A stretch of 64,000 bases of DNA from Janibacter endophyticus (GTDB lineage: Bacteria > Actinomycetota > Actinomycetes > Actinomycetales > Dermatophilaceae), in the NCBI RefSeq assembly GCF_016888335.1, contig NZ_JAFEJG010000004.1, positions 1,116,001 through 1,180,000 of the forward strand, given 5' to 3'. The position numbers were made by a program, and so were the translations under genes. The notes below the pieces were generated by a model. That model was not told the DNA's origin. It saw only the letters and a list, made by a program, of their open reading frames with translations, and ran no database searches. This document shows, one piece after another, positions 1-8,221 of this stretch (the stretch's first letter is position 1; each line of letters begins with the position of its first letter).

Positions 1-336
1 GTCGGGGTTGCCGGCCGGGTTGGTGACGGTGACCTGCTCGCAGCGGGTGCTCGTGACAGCGACGGGCGCGGTGGCCGGGCCATCGCAGGGCGCGATGTCG
101 ACAGAGACGTCGAAGGAGGTGGGCGCACCCGGAGCCAGCTCGTAGCCGGGCAGCGCGGCGACGGCGACCGTCACGGTGGCGGTGGGGGGCAGCGCGGGGA
201 CCTCCTCGAGGTCGTCGACCTCGCCGAGCTCCGCGAACCAGGGGAGCAGGGCCACGACGCCGGGGATCTCGACCCCGGCGGGCAGGACCCCGCGCTCGCC
301 GGCGAGCGTCAGCGCGGCGCGCGAGAACGAGGGCAT
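1..336 (-). CDS. Hypothetical protein, N-terminal part only
   Basis: Reading the minus strand from ATG at 336 gives 112 open codons that run off the left edge of the window. Codon use is typical of the neighbourhood (G or C in nearly every third position), which supports a real gene. The product has no signal peptide or lipobox at this start and carries two cysteines (C84, C99) after a proline- and valine-rich stretch. I recognise no family; it is not methionine aminopeptidase or adenylate kinase, the usual neighbours upstream of infA. The frame stays open upstream of the ATG without a better start, and GGGAAG lies about 8 nt before it as a weak ribosome binding site. It is divergent from infA. 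Confidence 0.45.
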   Translation of the reverse strand, partial: MPSFSRAALTLAGERGVLPAGVEIPGVVALLPWFAELGEVDDLEEVPALPPTATVTVAVAALPGYELAPGAPTSFDVSVDIAPCDGPATAPVAVTSTRCEQVTVTNPAGNPD

Positions 337-447
337 GGTGGCGACTTCCCGGGGGTGATGCGTGGCGAGGTCACGGACGGGATCGCCGGACGAGGGTGAA
401 GGTACACCCGGAAGGCCCCCGATTTCGCGGGTTCTCACCAGATCCCC

Positions 448-453
448 TAGACT
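448..453 (+). promoter_or_regulatory. Candidate -10 element upstream of infA
   Basis: TAGACT at 448-453 fits the actinobacterial TANNNT consensus and would give infA a leader of about 100 nt. The best -35 match (TTTCGC, 423-428) is poor and spaced 19 nt. The rest of 337-562 holds no gene that I can support. Confidence 0.3.
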
Positions 454-562
454 GGAGTGTCGCTCTCGCGCGTCCTCGTGCGGTCACAGGCCGTCGAGGT
501 TCTCGTGCGGGCGGCTCATGGCGTCCCCATCCAGGGGGCGACCACCAACGGATTGAGAGGGT

Positions 563-784
563 ATGGCCAAGAAGGACGGTGTCATCGAGGTCGAGGGCAC
601 GATCGTCGAAGCGCTCCCGAACGCAATGTTCCGGGTCGAGCTGACGAACGGTCACAAGGTTCTCGCCCACATCTCGGGCAAGATGCGTCAGCACTACATC
701 CGAATCCTCCCGGAGGACAAGGTTGTCGTCGAGTTGAGCCCGTACGACCTGACCCGCGGCCGGATCGTCTTCCGTTACCGCTGA
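563..784 (+). CDS. infA: Translation initiation factor IF-1
   Basis: 73 residues, the normal length for IF-1, a single S1-type OB-fold domain that binds the A site of the 30S subunit during initiation. The start [20 protein letters not shown] and the conserved middle around [13 protein letters not shown], followed by the ILPEDKV-type and DLTRGRI segments, are textbook for the family. It is the first gene of the cluster infA-rpmJ-rpsM-rpsK-rpsD-rpoA-rplQ, the standard order in actinobacteria. A short purine stretch (GAGAGGG) lies just upstream of the ATG. Confidence 0.97.
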   Translation: MAKKDGVIEVEGTIVEALPNAMFRVELTNGHKVLAHISGKMRQHYIRILPEDKVVVELSPYDLTRGRIVFRYR

Positions 785-866
785 CGGACGGCCCAGCCGC
801 CCCCAGCAGCACGACCCGGCGCGTCGCACGGCGCCCCGGGACAGATCGATCAAGGACGAGTTGGCA

Positions 867-980
867 GTGAAGGTTCAGCCGAGCGTCAAGAAGATCTGCG
901 ACAAGTGCAAGGTGATCCGCCGTAACGGTCGGGTCATGGTGATCTGCGAGAACCTGCGCCACAAGCAGCGCCAGGGCTGA
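867..980 (+). CDS. rpmJ: 50S ribosomal protein L36
   Basis: A 37-codon gene starting with GTG that reads [19 protein letters not shown] at its N-terminus and ends HKQRQG. All four zinc ligands are present (C11, C14, C27, H32), so this is the zinc-binding (C+) paralogue; a zinc-free paralogue may exist elsewhere. L36 sits in the large subunit near the peptidyl transferase region. The position between infA and rpsM is the usual one. Confidence 0.96.
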   Translation: MKVQPSVKKICDKCKVIRRNGRVMVICENLRHKQRQG

Positions 981-1241
981 TCGCACTCGCCGGGACCCGC
1001 TCGGGTCCTCGCACGCGTCGCACGACTTCGAGACAACAGAACACATGAAGCAGGCAGTACCCGACCCCTGACAGAAGGCCGCGACGAGCGGCCGGATCTA
1101 GCGGTGGATCGACATCGCGCAGGACGTCACCCTCGGCCCGGAGGCCGAGGACCGCAGGGCCCCGCGCCATCGTGGGGGCACAACCCTCGGACCGGTGCTG
1201 CTACCAGACCTCCGGAAGCACAGACAAGGAAACACCACAAG
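981..1241 (+). promoter_or_regulatory. Long structured leader upstream of rpsM
   Basis: The 261 nt between rpmJ and rpsM contain no supported gene but at least three hairpins: GGACCCG/CGGGTCC at 993-1008, GGCCGC/GCGGCC around a 5-nt loop at 1077-1093, and CTCGGCC/GGCCGAG around a 4-nt loop at 1132-1149. Ribosomal operons of this type are often autoregulated (S4 on the alpha operon in E. coli and B. subtilis), so a protein-binding leader is plausible. That function is inference; I recognise no described leader motif. Confidence 0.35.
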
Positions 1242-1619
1242 ATGGCACGTCTTGTTGGAGTGGACCTGCCGCGCGACAAGCGCGTCGAGGTCGCACTGAC
1301 CTACATCTTCGGCGTCGGTCGCACGACCTCGCAGAAGGCTCTCGCCGCTACCGGCGTCGACCCGAGCACCCGCGTCAAGGACCTCGACGACACCCAGCTC
1401 GTCGCGCTCCGTGACTGGCTCGAGGCCAACGCCAAGCTCGAGGGTGACCTCCGCCGTGAGGTCGCCGCGGACATCCGCCGCAAGGTCGAGATCGGCACCT
1501 ACGAGGGCCTCCGCCACCGCCGCGGTCTGCCGGTGCGCGGTCAGCGCACCAAGACCAACGCCCGTACCCGCAAGGGTCCCAAGCGCACCGTCGCCGGTAA
1601 GAAGAAGGTTGGTAAGTAA
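1242..1619 (+). CDS. rpsM: 30S ribosomal protein S13
   Basis: 125 residues starting [20 protein letters not shown], with the helix-hairpin-helix segment [11 protein letters not shown] and the conserved [19 protein letters not shown] tail that reaches into the decoding region. Upstream in-frame codons exist, but this ATG matches the family start and has AAGGA about 10 nt upstream. The stop overlaps the next start by one base (TAATG), so rpsM and rpsK are translationally coupled. S13 lies in the 30S head and contacts the P-site tRNA. Confidence 0.97.
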   Translation: MARLVGVDLPRDKRVEVALTYIFGVGRTTSQKALAATGVDPSTRVKDLDDTQLVALRDWLEANAKLEGDLRREVAADIRRKVEIGTYEGLRHRRGLPVRGQRTKTNARTRKGPKRTVAGKKKVGK

Positions 1620-2017
1620 TGCCTCCCAAGACCCGCTCCGGCGCCAAGGTGCGTCGCAAGGTCAAGAAGAACGTCGCCGTGGGCCAGGCCCACATCAAGA
1701 GCACGTTCAACAACACGATCATCTCCATCACGGACCCCTCCGGTGCCGTGATCTCCTGGGCCTCCGCGGGCCAGGTGGGCTTCAAGGGCTCGCGCAAGTC
1801 GACTCCCTACGCCGCCCAGATGGCCGCCGAGGCCGCCGCGCGTCGCGCGATGGAGCACGGCATGCGCAAGGTCGACGTCTTCGTCAAGGGCCCCGGCTCT
1901 GGTCGTGAGACGGCGATCCGCTCCCTGACCGCCGCCGGCCTCGAGGTCGGCGCGATCAGCGATGTCACCCCCAGCCCGCACAACGGGGTCCGTCCGCCCA
2001 AGCGCCGTCGCGTCTGA
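1619..2017 (+). CDS. rpsK: 30S ribosomal protein S11
   Basis: 132 residues with an N-terminal basic segment, the core [19 protein letters not shown], and the C-terminal [16 protein letters not shown] that is nearly invariant in S11. It lines the mRNA exit platform of the 30S subunit with S7. The start overlaps the rpsM stop by one base; rpsD follows after 28 nt. Confidence 0.97.
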   Translation: MPPKTRSGAKVRRKVKKNVAVGQAHIKSTFNNTIISITDPSGAVISWASAGQVGFKGSRKSTPYAAQMAAEAAARRAMEHGMRKVDVFVKGPGSGRETAIRSLTAAGLEVGAISDVTPSPHNGVRPPKRRRV

Positions 2018-2045
2018 GGCCGAGAAGGACCAGGAGAACTAGAAC

Positions 2046-2654
2046 ATGGCTCGTTACACCGGCCCCATCACCAAGAAGTCCCGTCGTCTCAAGCTCGACC
2101 TCGTCGGCGGCGACAAGTACTTCGAGCTCCGTCCCTTCCCGCCCGGCCAGCATGGCCGTCGCCGGATCCAGGAGAAGGAGTACCTCACCCAGCTCCAGGA
2201 GAAGCAGCGCGCCCGCTTCACCTACGGCGTCATGGAGAAGCAGTTCGTCCGGTACTACAAGGAGGCGGCCAACCGCCCCGGCAAGACCGGCTCGAACCTG
2301 CTGACGATCCTCGAGTCCCGGCTCGACAACGTCATCTACCGCGCGGGCCTGGCCCGCACCCGCCGTCACGCGCGTCAGCTCGTCACGCACGGTCACTTCG
2401 AGATCAACGGTGTCCGCACCGACGTCCCGAGCCACCGCGTCGAGCAGTACGACATCATCACGGTCCGCAAGCAGTCGGTGGAGTCCTTCCCCTTCCAGCT
2501 GGCCCGTGAGACCTTCGGCGAGCGTCCGATCCCGGCGTGGCTCCACGTCGTCCCGGGCAGCCTGAAGATCCTCGTGCACCAGCTGCCGACTCGTGAGCAG
2601 ATCGACACCCCGCTCACCGAGCAGCTGATCGTCGAGCTCTACTCGAAGAACTGA
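2046..2654 (+). CDS. rpsD: 30S ribosomal protein S4
   Basis: 202 residues, normal length. It begins MARYTGPITKKSRRLKLDL and carries the S4 RNA-binding domain around SRLDNVIYRAGLARTRRHARQ in the middle. The N-terminal zinc cysteines seen in some S4 proteins are absent, so this is the zinc-free form. S4 is a primary 16S rRNA binder and, in several bacteria, the autorepressor of this operon. AGGAGA lies upstream of the ATG. Confidence 0.96.
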   Translation: MARYTGPITKKSRRLKLDLVGGDKYFELRPFPPGQHGRRRIQEKEYLTQLQEKQRARFTYGVMEKQFVRYYKEAANRPGKTGSNLLTILESRLDNVIYRAGLARTRRHARQLVTHGHFEINGVRTDVPSHRVEQYDIITVRKQSVESFPFQLARETFGERPIPAWLHVVPGSLKILVHQLPTREQIDTPLTEQLIVELYSKN

Positions 2655-2769
2655 TCCACCGGCTCCACCAGGGTTGCCCCCGCGGACAGATGCGGGGGCA
2701 ACCGCCGGGTCAGACCGGCATGCATCACGCGGCGTCATATAGCGGTCGCCCGTGGGAAGGAAGAACACC

Positions 2770-3792
2770 GTGCTCATCGCACAGCGCCCCACCCTCAGCG
2801 AGGAGGTCGTCGCCGACAACCGCTCGCGGTTCGTCATCGAGCCCCTCGAGCCTGGCTTCGGCTACACCCTCGGCAACTCCCTGCGTCGCACCCTGCTCTC
2901 GAGCATCCCGGGTGCCTCCCTCACCTCGATCCGGATCGACGGCGTGCTCCACGAGTTCTCCACGATCCCGGGAGTGAAGGAAGACGTCACCGAGATCATC
3001 CTCAACCTAAAGGGCCTCGTCGTCTCCTCGGAGAACGACGAGCCGGTCGTCATGTACCTGCGCAAGACCGGCGCCGGCCCGATCACCGCCGCGGACATCA
3101 ACCCGCCGGCCGGTGTCGAGGTCCACAACCCCGACCTGCACATCGCGACGCTCAACGACAAGGGCAGCGTCGAGATGGAGCTGACCGTCGAGCGTGGCCG
3201 TGGCTACGTCTCGGCGCAGCAGAACAAGTCGGGTGACCAGGAGATCGGCCGGATCCCGGTCGACTCGATCTACAGCCCGGTCCTCGCCGTGACCTACAAG
3301 GTCGAGGCGACCCGTGTCGAGCAGCGCACCGACTTCGACCGTCTCGTCGTCGATGTCGAGACCAAGAGCTCGATGACCCCGGCAGACGCGATGGCCTCCG
3401 CCGGCAAGACGCTCGTCGAGCTCTTCGGCCTGGCCCGCGAGCTCAACGTCGAGGCCGAGGGCATCGACATGGGCCCCTCGCCGACGGACGCGGCGCTCGC
3501 TGCCGACATGGCGCTGCCGATCGAGGACCTCGACCTCACGGTCCGCTCGTACAACTGCCTCAAGCGCGAGGGCATCCACACCGTGGGTGAGCTCGTCGGC
3601 CGCAGCGAGGCCGACCTCCTCGACATCCGCAACTTCGGTGCGAAGTCGATCGACGAGGTCAAGGCCAAGCTGCACAGCATGGGCATGGCCCTCAAGGACA
3701 GCCCTCCCGGCTTCGACCCGAGCCAGATCGTCGACAGCTACGGCGACGAGGACTACGACGACCAGTCCTTCGCCGAGGACGAGCAGTTCTGA
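2770..3792 (+). CDS. rpoA: DNA-directed RNA polymerase subunit alpha
   Basis: 340 residues starting at GTG ([14 protein letters not shown]), preceded by AAGGAAG at a good distance. An upstream in-frame GTG at 2752 overlaps that ribosome binding site and is less likely. The N-terminal domain (about 1-230) shows the dimerisation signature [15 protein letters not shown] and the C-terminal domain (about 255-320) the DNA- and activator-binding helix-hairpin-helix around [14 protein letters not shown] and [11 protein letters not shown] short acidic tail follows, typical of actinobacteria. It assembles the polymerase core and contacts UP elements and activators. Confidence 0.97.
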   Translation: MLIAQRPTLSEEVVADNRSRFVIEPLEPGFGYTLGNSLRRTLLSSIPGASLTSIRIDGVLHEFSTIPGVKEDVTEIILNLKGLVVSSENDEPVVMYLRKTGAGPITAADINPPAGVEVHNPDLHIATLNDKGSVEMELTVERGRGYVSAQQNKSGDQEIGRIPVDSIYSPVLAVTYKVEATRVEQRTDFDRLVVDVETKSSMTPADAMASAGKTLVELFGLARELNVEAEGIDMGPSPTDAALAADMALPIEDLDLTVRSYNCLKREGIHTVGELVGRSEADLLDIRNFGAKSIDEVKAKLHSMGMALKDSPPGFDPSQIVDSYGDEDYDDQSFAEDEQF

Positions 3793-3849
3793 CCCCCTGA
3801 TGACCTGACCGTCAGTGGTGAGGTCAGTACCTATTCCTAGGAGAACCAC

Positions 3850-4539
3850 ATGCCTACCCCCACCAAGGGTCCCCGTCTGGGAGGCGGCCCGGCTCACGAG
3901 CGGCTCATGCTGGGCAACCTCGCCCAGTCGCTCTTCGAGCACGACCAGATCACGACGACGCAGGCCAAGGCCAAGCGGCTCCGTCCGCTGGCCGAGCGTC
4001 TCGTCACCTTCGCCAAGCGGGGTGACCTGCCCGCCCGTCGCAAGGTCATGACCGTCGTCAAGGACAAGGGTGTCGTGCACCGTCTCTTCACCGAGATCGC
4101 GCCTGACATGGCCGACCGCGAGGGCGGCTACACCCGCATCACGAAGATCGCCCCCCGCAAGGGCGACAACGCCCCGATGTGCGTCATCGAGCTCGTCCGC
4201 GAGCCCGTCTCGGCCAAGCCGAAGCGCGCCGTCGTCGCCGAGGCCGAGGCCACCACGCAGGCCTCCGCCGCCCAGGACGAGACGCCGGCGACCGCCGGTG
4301 TCGAGGCCGACACCGCCGTCGAGCTGCCCAAGGGTGCCGTCGCCTCGAACGAGGACGGCAGCGCTCCGGAGGGCTACGACGTCAAGGGCAACGCCGACTC
4401 CGGCAAGTACCACGTGCCCGGGTCGCAGTGGTACGACCAGACGGAGGCCGAGTTCTGGTTCGCCTCCGCCGACGACGCCAAGGCGGCCGGCTTCGAGCCC
4501 GCCGGTGGCGAGGAGAAGCAGCAGGTCGACGAGGCCTGA
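3850..4539 (+). CDS. rplQ: 50S ribosomal protein L17 with long C-terminal extension
   Basis: 229 residues. The first 120 or so are canonical L17 ([20 protein letters not shown], then [16 protein letters not shown]), located near the exit tunnel. The remainder is an acidic, alanine-rich extension ([14 protein letters not shown]) ending in a small conserved-looking domain (residues about 165-225, [20 protein letters not shown]). Extended L17 is common in actinobacteria, though the role of the tail is not known to me. It is the last gene of the alpha operon and is followed directly by a strong hairpin. Confidence 0.96.
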   Translation: MPTPTKGPRLGGGPAHERLMLGNLAQSLFEHDQITTTQAKAKRLRPLAERLVTFAKRGDLPARRKVMTVVKDKGVVHRLFTEIAPDMADREGGYTRITKIAPRKGDNAPMCVIELVREPVSAKPKRAVVAEAEATTQASAAQDETPATAGVEADTAVELPKGAVASNEDGSAPEGYDVKGNADSGKYHVPGSQWYDQTEAEFWFASADDAKAAGFEPAGGEEKQQVDEA

Positions 4540-4556
4540 GCGTCCTCCGCGCACTG

Positions 4557-4598
4557 ACGAAGGGGCGTTCCTCCCGCAGGGGAGGGGCGCCCCTTCGT
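4557..4598. terminator. Bidirectional hairpin terminator between rplQ and the ArsR gene
   Basis: Perfect 11-bp stem, ACGAAGGGGCG at 4557-4567 with its complement at 4588-4598; the intervening loop can pair further (CCTCCC/GGGGAGG). No U-tract follows, as is usual in actinobacteria. Each arm carries the repeated octamer CGAAGGGG. Confidence 0.75.
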
Positions 4599-4615
4599 CT
4601 GCCTCGGACCAGCGG

Positions 4616-5185
4616 TCAGGGGGCGCGGTCGATGGGGTGCACGGCCAGCGTGACCGCCACCCGCTTGGCGCCCGGCGTCCCCGCACCGATCCGTCGGTAG
4701 CGGGCGAGGGTGTCGGCCAGCTCGGTGCGCAGCGCGACGAGCTGCTCCTCGTCGACGAGGACGGCGTGGTCGTGCAGCCCCGCCTCCTCCTGCCACACGA
4801 GCGGCCAGCCCGCGGCCGCGTCGACCCACGTGTGCGCCCGTGAGGCGAGGTGCTCGACGTGGTCGTGGGCCAGCCACAGGTCGTCCTCGACGTCCTCGGG
4901 GTCGGGCGAGACGGTCCGGACGGTGAGGTCGTCGTCGTCCTCCTCGTCGGGCAGCGCCCAGACGCGGGTCTTGGCGTTGCCCAGGCCGGTGTCCTCGACG
5001 AGCCCGGCCTCGGCGAGCACGCGCAGGTGGTAGCTCGTGGCCCCGGTGTTGGTCCCCAGCGCGCGGGCCAGCTCGGCGGAGGTCGCCCCGCCGTGGAGGC
5101 GCAGGTGCGCGACGATTCGGGAGCGCAGGGGGTGGGCCAGGAGCCGCCACGAGGAGCTCGGGCCGTCGCCGGGTGGGGTGCTCAT
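4616..5185 (-). CDS. ArsR-type winged-helix transcriptional regulator
   Basis: 189 residues. Residues about 12-75 form a winged helix-turn-helix (RSRIVAHLRLHGGATSAELA, then GATSYHLRVLAEAGLVED), the ArsR/HTH_20 pattern. The C-terminal half is acidic and helical with no recognised ligand site, and no CxC metal motif is visible, so the inducer is probably not a metal. It is transcribed against the ribosomal genes and overlaps no operon partner, so its target beyond itself is unknown. The chosen ATG at 5185 lies 7 nt downstream of a clear -10 box and next to a perfect operator, which argues for a leaderless, autorepressed mRNA. Confidence 0.85.
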   Translation of the reverse strand: MSTPPGDGPSSSWRLLAHPLRSRIVAHLRLHGGATSAELARALGTNTGATSYHLRVLAEAGLVEDTGLGNAKTRVWALPDEEDDDDLTVRTVSPDPEDVEDDLWLAHDHVEHLASRAHTWVDAAAGWPLVWQEEAGLHDHAVLVDEEQLVALRTELADTLARYRRIGAGTPGAKRVAVTLAVHPIDRAP

Positions 5186-5187
5186 GG

Positions 5188-5222
5188 ATTGCACAATAGT
5201 TGTGCAATCTGGGGCCGTGCAA
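5188..5222 (-). promoter_or_regulatory. Promoter and operator of the ArsR-type gene
   Basis: On the minus strand there is TTGCAC (5222-5217), an 18-nt spacer, then TATTGT (5198-5193), with the start codon at 5185. The -10 box is embedded in a perfect inverted repeat with arms ATTGCACAA and TTGTGCAAT around TAG (5188-5208). Such an operator would block the promoter when bound. This is the clearest promoter in the window. Confidence 0.8.
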
Positions 5223-5312
5223 GGTCGCGGTCCCCGACGGATCGCCCAGAGCCCTTGCGCCCCAAGGGGTTGCGGCCCGTCGCGACGATTTCTCGACGGT
5301 CGCCCCCCTTCG

Positions 5313-5318
5313 TAGAAT
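5313..5318 (+). promoter_or_regulatory. Candidate -10 element for rplM-rpsI
   Basis: TAGAAT at 5313-5318, about 40 nt before the rplM start, is a good -10 match in the short gap between the divergent ArsR gene and rplM; I find no convincing -35. Confidence 0.4.
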
Positions 5319-5357
5319 TGAGGGGTACCCACCCGACACGACACAAAGGCAGCACCT

Positions 5358-5801
5358 GTGCGTACCTACACCCCCAAGGCGGGCGAGATCACCCGTCAGT
5401 GGCACGTCATCGACGCCACCGACGTCGTCCTGGGCCGCCTCGCGAGCCAGGCCGCGATCCTGCTCCGCGGCAAGCACAAGACGACCTTCGCCCCGCACGT
5501 CGACACCGGCGACTTCGTCATCATCATCAACGCCGACAAGGTCGCCCTCACCGGCGCCAAGGCGGAGCAGAAGAAGGCTTACCGCCACTCGGGCTTCCCG
5601 GGCGGCCTGCGCTCGACCTCCTACACCGAGCTCCTCGAGAAGGCGCCGGAGAAGGCCGTCGAGAAGGCCATCCGCGGCATGCTCCCGCGCAACTCCCTCG
5701 GCCGTCAGCAGCTGACCAAGCTCAAGGTCTACGCCGGCGCGGAGCACCCCCACTCGGCGCAGCAGCCGACCCCCTTCACGATCACCCAGGTCGCGCAGTA
5801 A
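5358..5801 (+). CDS. rplM: 50S ribosomal protein L13
   Basis: 147 residues from a GTG start ([20 protein letters not shown]), followed by DVVLGRLAS and the conserved block [20 protein letters not shown] and [13 protein letters not shown]13 is an early-assembly large-subunit protein. It forms a two-gene operon with rpsI (33 nt gap), the near-universal L13-S9 pair. Confidence 0.97.
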   Translation: MRTYTPKAGEITRQWHVIDATDVVLGRLASQAAILLRGKHKTTFAPHVDTGDFVIIINADKVALTGAKAEQKKAYRHSGFPGGLRSTSYTELLEKAPEKAVEKAIRGMLPRNSLGRQQLTKLKVYAGAEHPHSAQQPTPFTITQVAQ

Positions 5802-5834
5802 TCGCGCCGCTGACAGGACTTAAGGACACAACCC

Positions 5835-6350
5835 GTGGCTGACACCACCGAGAACCCCCAGGTCGAGGGCACCCTCGACGAGGACGTCGAGATGACCTCT
5901 TACACCTCCGAGTCGGAGGGCCCGGTCGGCGACGCCGAGCCGGCCCCCCGCCCCACGGCCTCCGCGCCGGGCGCCGCCACCGGCCGCCGCAAGCAGGCCA
6001 TCGCCCGCGTCCGGATCGTCCCGGGCACCGGCGAGTGGAAGATCAACGGTCGCTCGCTCGAGGACTACTTCCCGAACAAGGTCCACCAGCAGATCGTCAA
6101 CGAGCCGCTCACCGTCCTCGAGCTCGACGGCGCCTACGACGTGCTCGTCCGCGTCCACGGCGGTGGCCCCTCCGGCCAGGCCGGTGCGGTCCGCCTCGGC
6201 GTCGCCCGCAGCCTCAACGGCGTGGACCCCGAGCTCAACCGCGCCACCCTCAAGAAGGCCGGCTTCCTCACCCGTGACGCCCGCGTCCCGGAGCGCAAGA
6301 AGGCCGGTCTCAAGAAGGCCCGCAAGGCTCCGCAGTACTCCAAGCGCTGA
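5835..6350 (+). CDS. rpsI: 30S ribosomal protein S9 with N-terminal extension
   Basis: 171 residues; about 45 acidic, low-complexity N-terminal residues precede the S9 core ([20 protein letters not shown]). The C-terminus ends [12 protein letters not shown]; the final arginine contacts the P-site tRNA in known structures. Long N-terminal extensions of S9 are common in actinobacteria. It is followed by a near-perfect 36-nt palindrome. Confidence 0.96.
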   Translation: MADTTENPQVEGTLDEDVEMTSYTSESEGPVGDAEPAPRPTASAPGAATGRRKQAIARVRIVPGTGEWKINGRSLEDYFPNKVHQQIVNEPLTVLELDGAYDVLVRVHGGGPSGQAGAVRLGVARSLNGVDPELNRATLKKAGFLTRDARVPERKKAGLKKARKAPQYSKR

Positions 6351-6364
6351 TCCCGCCGGACGGC

Positions 6365-6400
6365 CGAAGGGGTTCCCACCAGCTGGTGGGAACCCCTTCG
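6365..6400. terminator. Terminator after rpsI: 36-nt perfect palindrome
   Basis: The whole stretch is self-complementary: CGAAGGGGTTCCCACC on the left, its exact complement on the right, AGCT in the centre. The two outer octamers are an inverted CGAAGGGG pair. Confidence 0.85.
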
Positions 6401-6411
6401 TCGTCCCTGGG

Positions 6412-6560
6412 TCAGTCCTGCCGCAGCTGCGACCGGAAGGCGCCGGCCAGCGGCACGAGACCGAGGATGAGGATCATCGGGACGGCGAAGCCGATGCGCA
6501 GGTTCGAGCTGCCGATGACCCCGGTGAGGACGGCGCCGAAGAGGGCGCCGACGGTTGAAG
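6412..6560 (-). pseudogene. Remnant of an MFS-type transporter (C-terminal end only)
   Basis: On the minus strand the last ~48 codons before TGA at 6412 encode two hydrophobic helices, TVGALFGAVLTGVIGSS and FAVPMILILGLVPLAG, ending AFRSQLRQD. This is typical of the final helices of a major facilitator family protein. Upstream of about 6560 the frame continues only as the shadow of truA and has no membrane character, so the rest of the gene is gone. I read it as the scar of a deletion between rpsI and truA. The family assignment is by hydrophobic pattern only. Confidence 0.6.
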
Positions 6561-6614
6561 CGCGCGATGACGCCCGTGGGCGCTGCCGCCCCACGGTGGC
6601 GGACGCAAGGGTTG

Positions 6615-6620
6615 TAGGGT
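6615..6620 (+). promoter_or_regulatory. -10 element of truA
   Basis: TAGGGT ends 7 nt before the GTG start of truA, the spacing expected for a leaderless transcript. The -35 region is weak. Confidence 0.5.
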
Positions 6621-6627
6621 CCGGGGC

Positions 6628-7494
6628 GTGCCTGAGCCCGAGCAGCGTGAGCCCGCCGAGCCAGTGGTGCGCGTGCGGATCGACCTCGCGTACGACGGCA
6701 CCGACTTCTCCGGGTGGGCGGCCCAGCCGGGCCGCCGGACCGTCGAGGGTGAGCTCACCGGCGCGCTCGAGACGATCTGCCGCACGAGCGGGCTCCGCGT
6801 GGTCGTGGCGGGACGCACCGACGCGGGCGTGCACGCCAGCGGGCAGGTCTGCCACGTCGACCTCACCCCCGAGCACCTCGACGCAGCTCAGGGGCGACGC
6901 GACCGCAGCCCCGAGGACGCCCTCCTCGCCCGGCTGCGGGGCGTCCTCCCCAAGGACGTCGCCGCGCACGCCGTGACGCGGCCCCCCGAGGGCTTCGACG
7001 CGCGCTTCTCCGCGACGCAGCGGCGCTACCGCTACCTCGTCGCCGACGACCCGGCCCGGCTCGACCCCCTTCGCCGCCGTGAGGTCGTCGCCCTCGGTGA
7101 CCGGCTCGACGTCGCCGCCATGGACGAGTCGGCGCGAGGTCTGACCGGTCTGGCCGACTTCGCCGCCTTCTGCAAGAGGCGTGAGGGGGCCACGACGATC
7201 CGGACCCTGCTCGAGTACTCGTGGCGGCGGACCGAGGAAGGGCTCGTCGAGGGGCGGGTCGTGGCCGACGCCTTCTGCCACTCGATGGTCCGGGCGCTCG
7301 TCGGGGCGGTGGTCCCGGTCGGCCAGGGCCGCGCCGAGCCCGGCTGGCCGCGGGAGGTCCTGCGCGCCGGCGTCCGGGACCCGCGGGTCAAGGTCATGCC
7401 GGCGCACGGGCTGAGCCTGCGCGAGGTGAGCTACCCGCCGGCGGAGCAGCTGGCGCGACGTGCCGAGGAGTCCCGGGCCCGCCGACAGCTCTGA
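6628..7494 (+). CDS. truA: tRNA pseudouridine(38-40) synthase TruA
   Basis: 288 residues. The N-terminal YDGTDFSGWAAQP and the catalytic motif GRTDAGVHASGQ (the aspartate is the nucleophile) are diagnostic; FCHSMVRALVGAVVPVGQGR is the C-terminal conserved block. It isomerises uridines 38-40 in the anticodon arm. A short charged insertion (AQGRRDRSPED) follows the catalytic motif. TAGGGT ends 7 nt before the GTG, so the mRNA may be leaderless. It faces lepB tail to tail with 4 nt between. Confidence 0.95.
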   Translation: MPEPEQREPAEPVVRVRIDLAYDGTDFSGWAAQPGRRTVEGELTGALETICRTSGLRVVVAGRTDAGVHASGQVCHVDLTPEHLDAAQGRRDRSPEDALLARLRGVLPKDVAAHAVTRPPEGFDARFSATQRRYRYLVADDPARLDPLRRREVVALGDRLDVAAMDESARGLTGLADFAAFCKRREGATTIRTLLEYSWRRTEEGLVEGRVVADAFCHSMVRALVGAVVPVGQGRAEPGWPREVLRAGVRDPRVKVMPAHGLSLREVSYPPAEQLARRAEESRARRQL

Positions 7495-7498
7495 ACGC

Positions 7499-8221
7499 TC
7501 ACTCGATCGTGCCGGGAGGCATGGGCCAGACCCGCCAGCCGAGCGTCCCGACGACGAGGTCGCCGCGGACGAAGCGGGCGCACGACGCGGCGTCCGCGCC
7601 GGTGGTCCGGCAGGCGGTCACCGAGTCGGCCGAGCGGGCCCGGTTGTCCCCGAGGACGAGGAAGGAGCCCTCCGGGACGGTGATCTCGGGGAAGCACCGG
7701 GGTGAGCTCGCGCCGGAGTCGCACCCCGCCTGGGGGTCGAAGGGGAGGTCGCGGGCCGGCTCGAGATAGGGCTCCTCGAGCGCTGTGCCGTCGACGATGA
7801 CCCGGCCCTCGTCGTCGCAGCAGGCAACCCGCTCACCGGGCATCCCGACGACCCGCTTGACCGTGTGCGCGCGGTGCGAGGGGCCGAAGCCGAGGATGTC
7901 GCCGCCTGTCCGGACCACGGTCTTGACGAGGTCGCCGTCGTCCTCGAGCCGCTCGTCCGCCCAGGTCGCCCCGTGGCCGAAGACGGCGACGTCGCCGCGC
8001 TCGAGGTCGCCGGCGCCGGGCCAGACCTTCGCGACGACCCGGTCGCCGGTGAGCAGGGTGGGCTCCATCGACTCCGAGGGGATGGCGAAGGGGCGCACCG
8101 CCACGTGGGTGATGACGGCGATGAGAGTGAAGCTCAGGACGATCCGGAGGCCGAGATCCCACCACAGCGGACGCTGCGGACGGTCCGGGCCACCGCGACC
8201 GGGCGGGCTCTCGGCCGTCAC
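7499..8221 (-). CDS. lepB: Signal peptidase I
   Basis: 240 residues with one N-terminal membrane segment (about 25-43) and then the extracytoplasmic catalytic domain. Box B is [16 protein letters not shown] with nucleophile S51; the general base is K122 in [24 protein letters not shown] is the conserved box E region. It cleaves signal peptides of exported proteins. The GTG start overlaps the stop of the upstream ligase gene by 4 nt (GTGA), so the two are translationally coupled. Two cysteine pairs lie in the periplasmic-like part. Confidence 0.93.
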   Translation of the reverse strand: MTAESPPGRGGPDRPQRPLWWDLGLRIVLSFTLIAVITHVAVRPFAIPSESMEPTLLTGDRVVAKVWPGAGDLERGDVAVFGHGATWADERLEDDGDLVKTVVRTGGDILGFGPSHRAHTVKRVVGMPGERVACCDDEGRVIVDGTALEEPYLEPARDLPFDPQAGCDSGASSPRCFPEITVPEGSFLVLGDNRARSADSVTACRTTGADAASCARFVRGDLVVGTLGWRVWPMPPGTIE

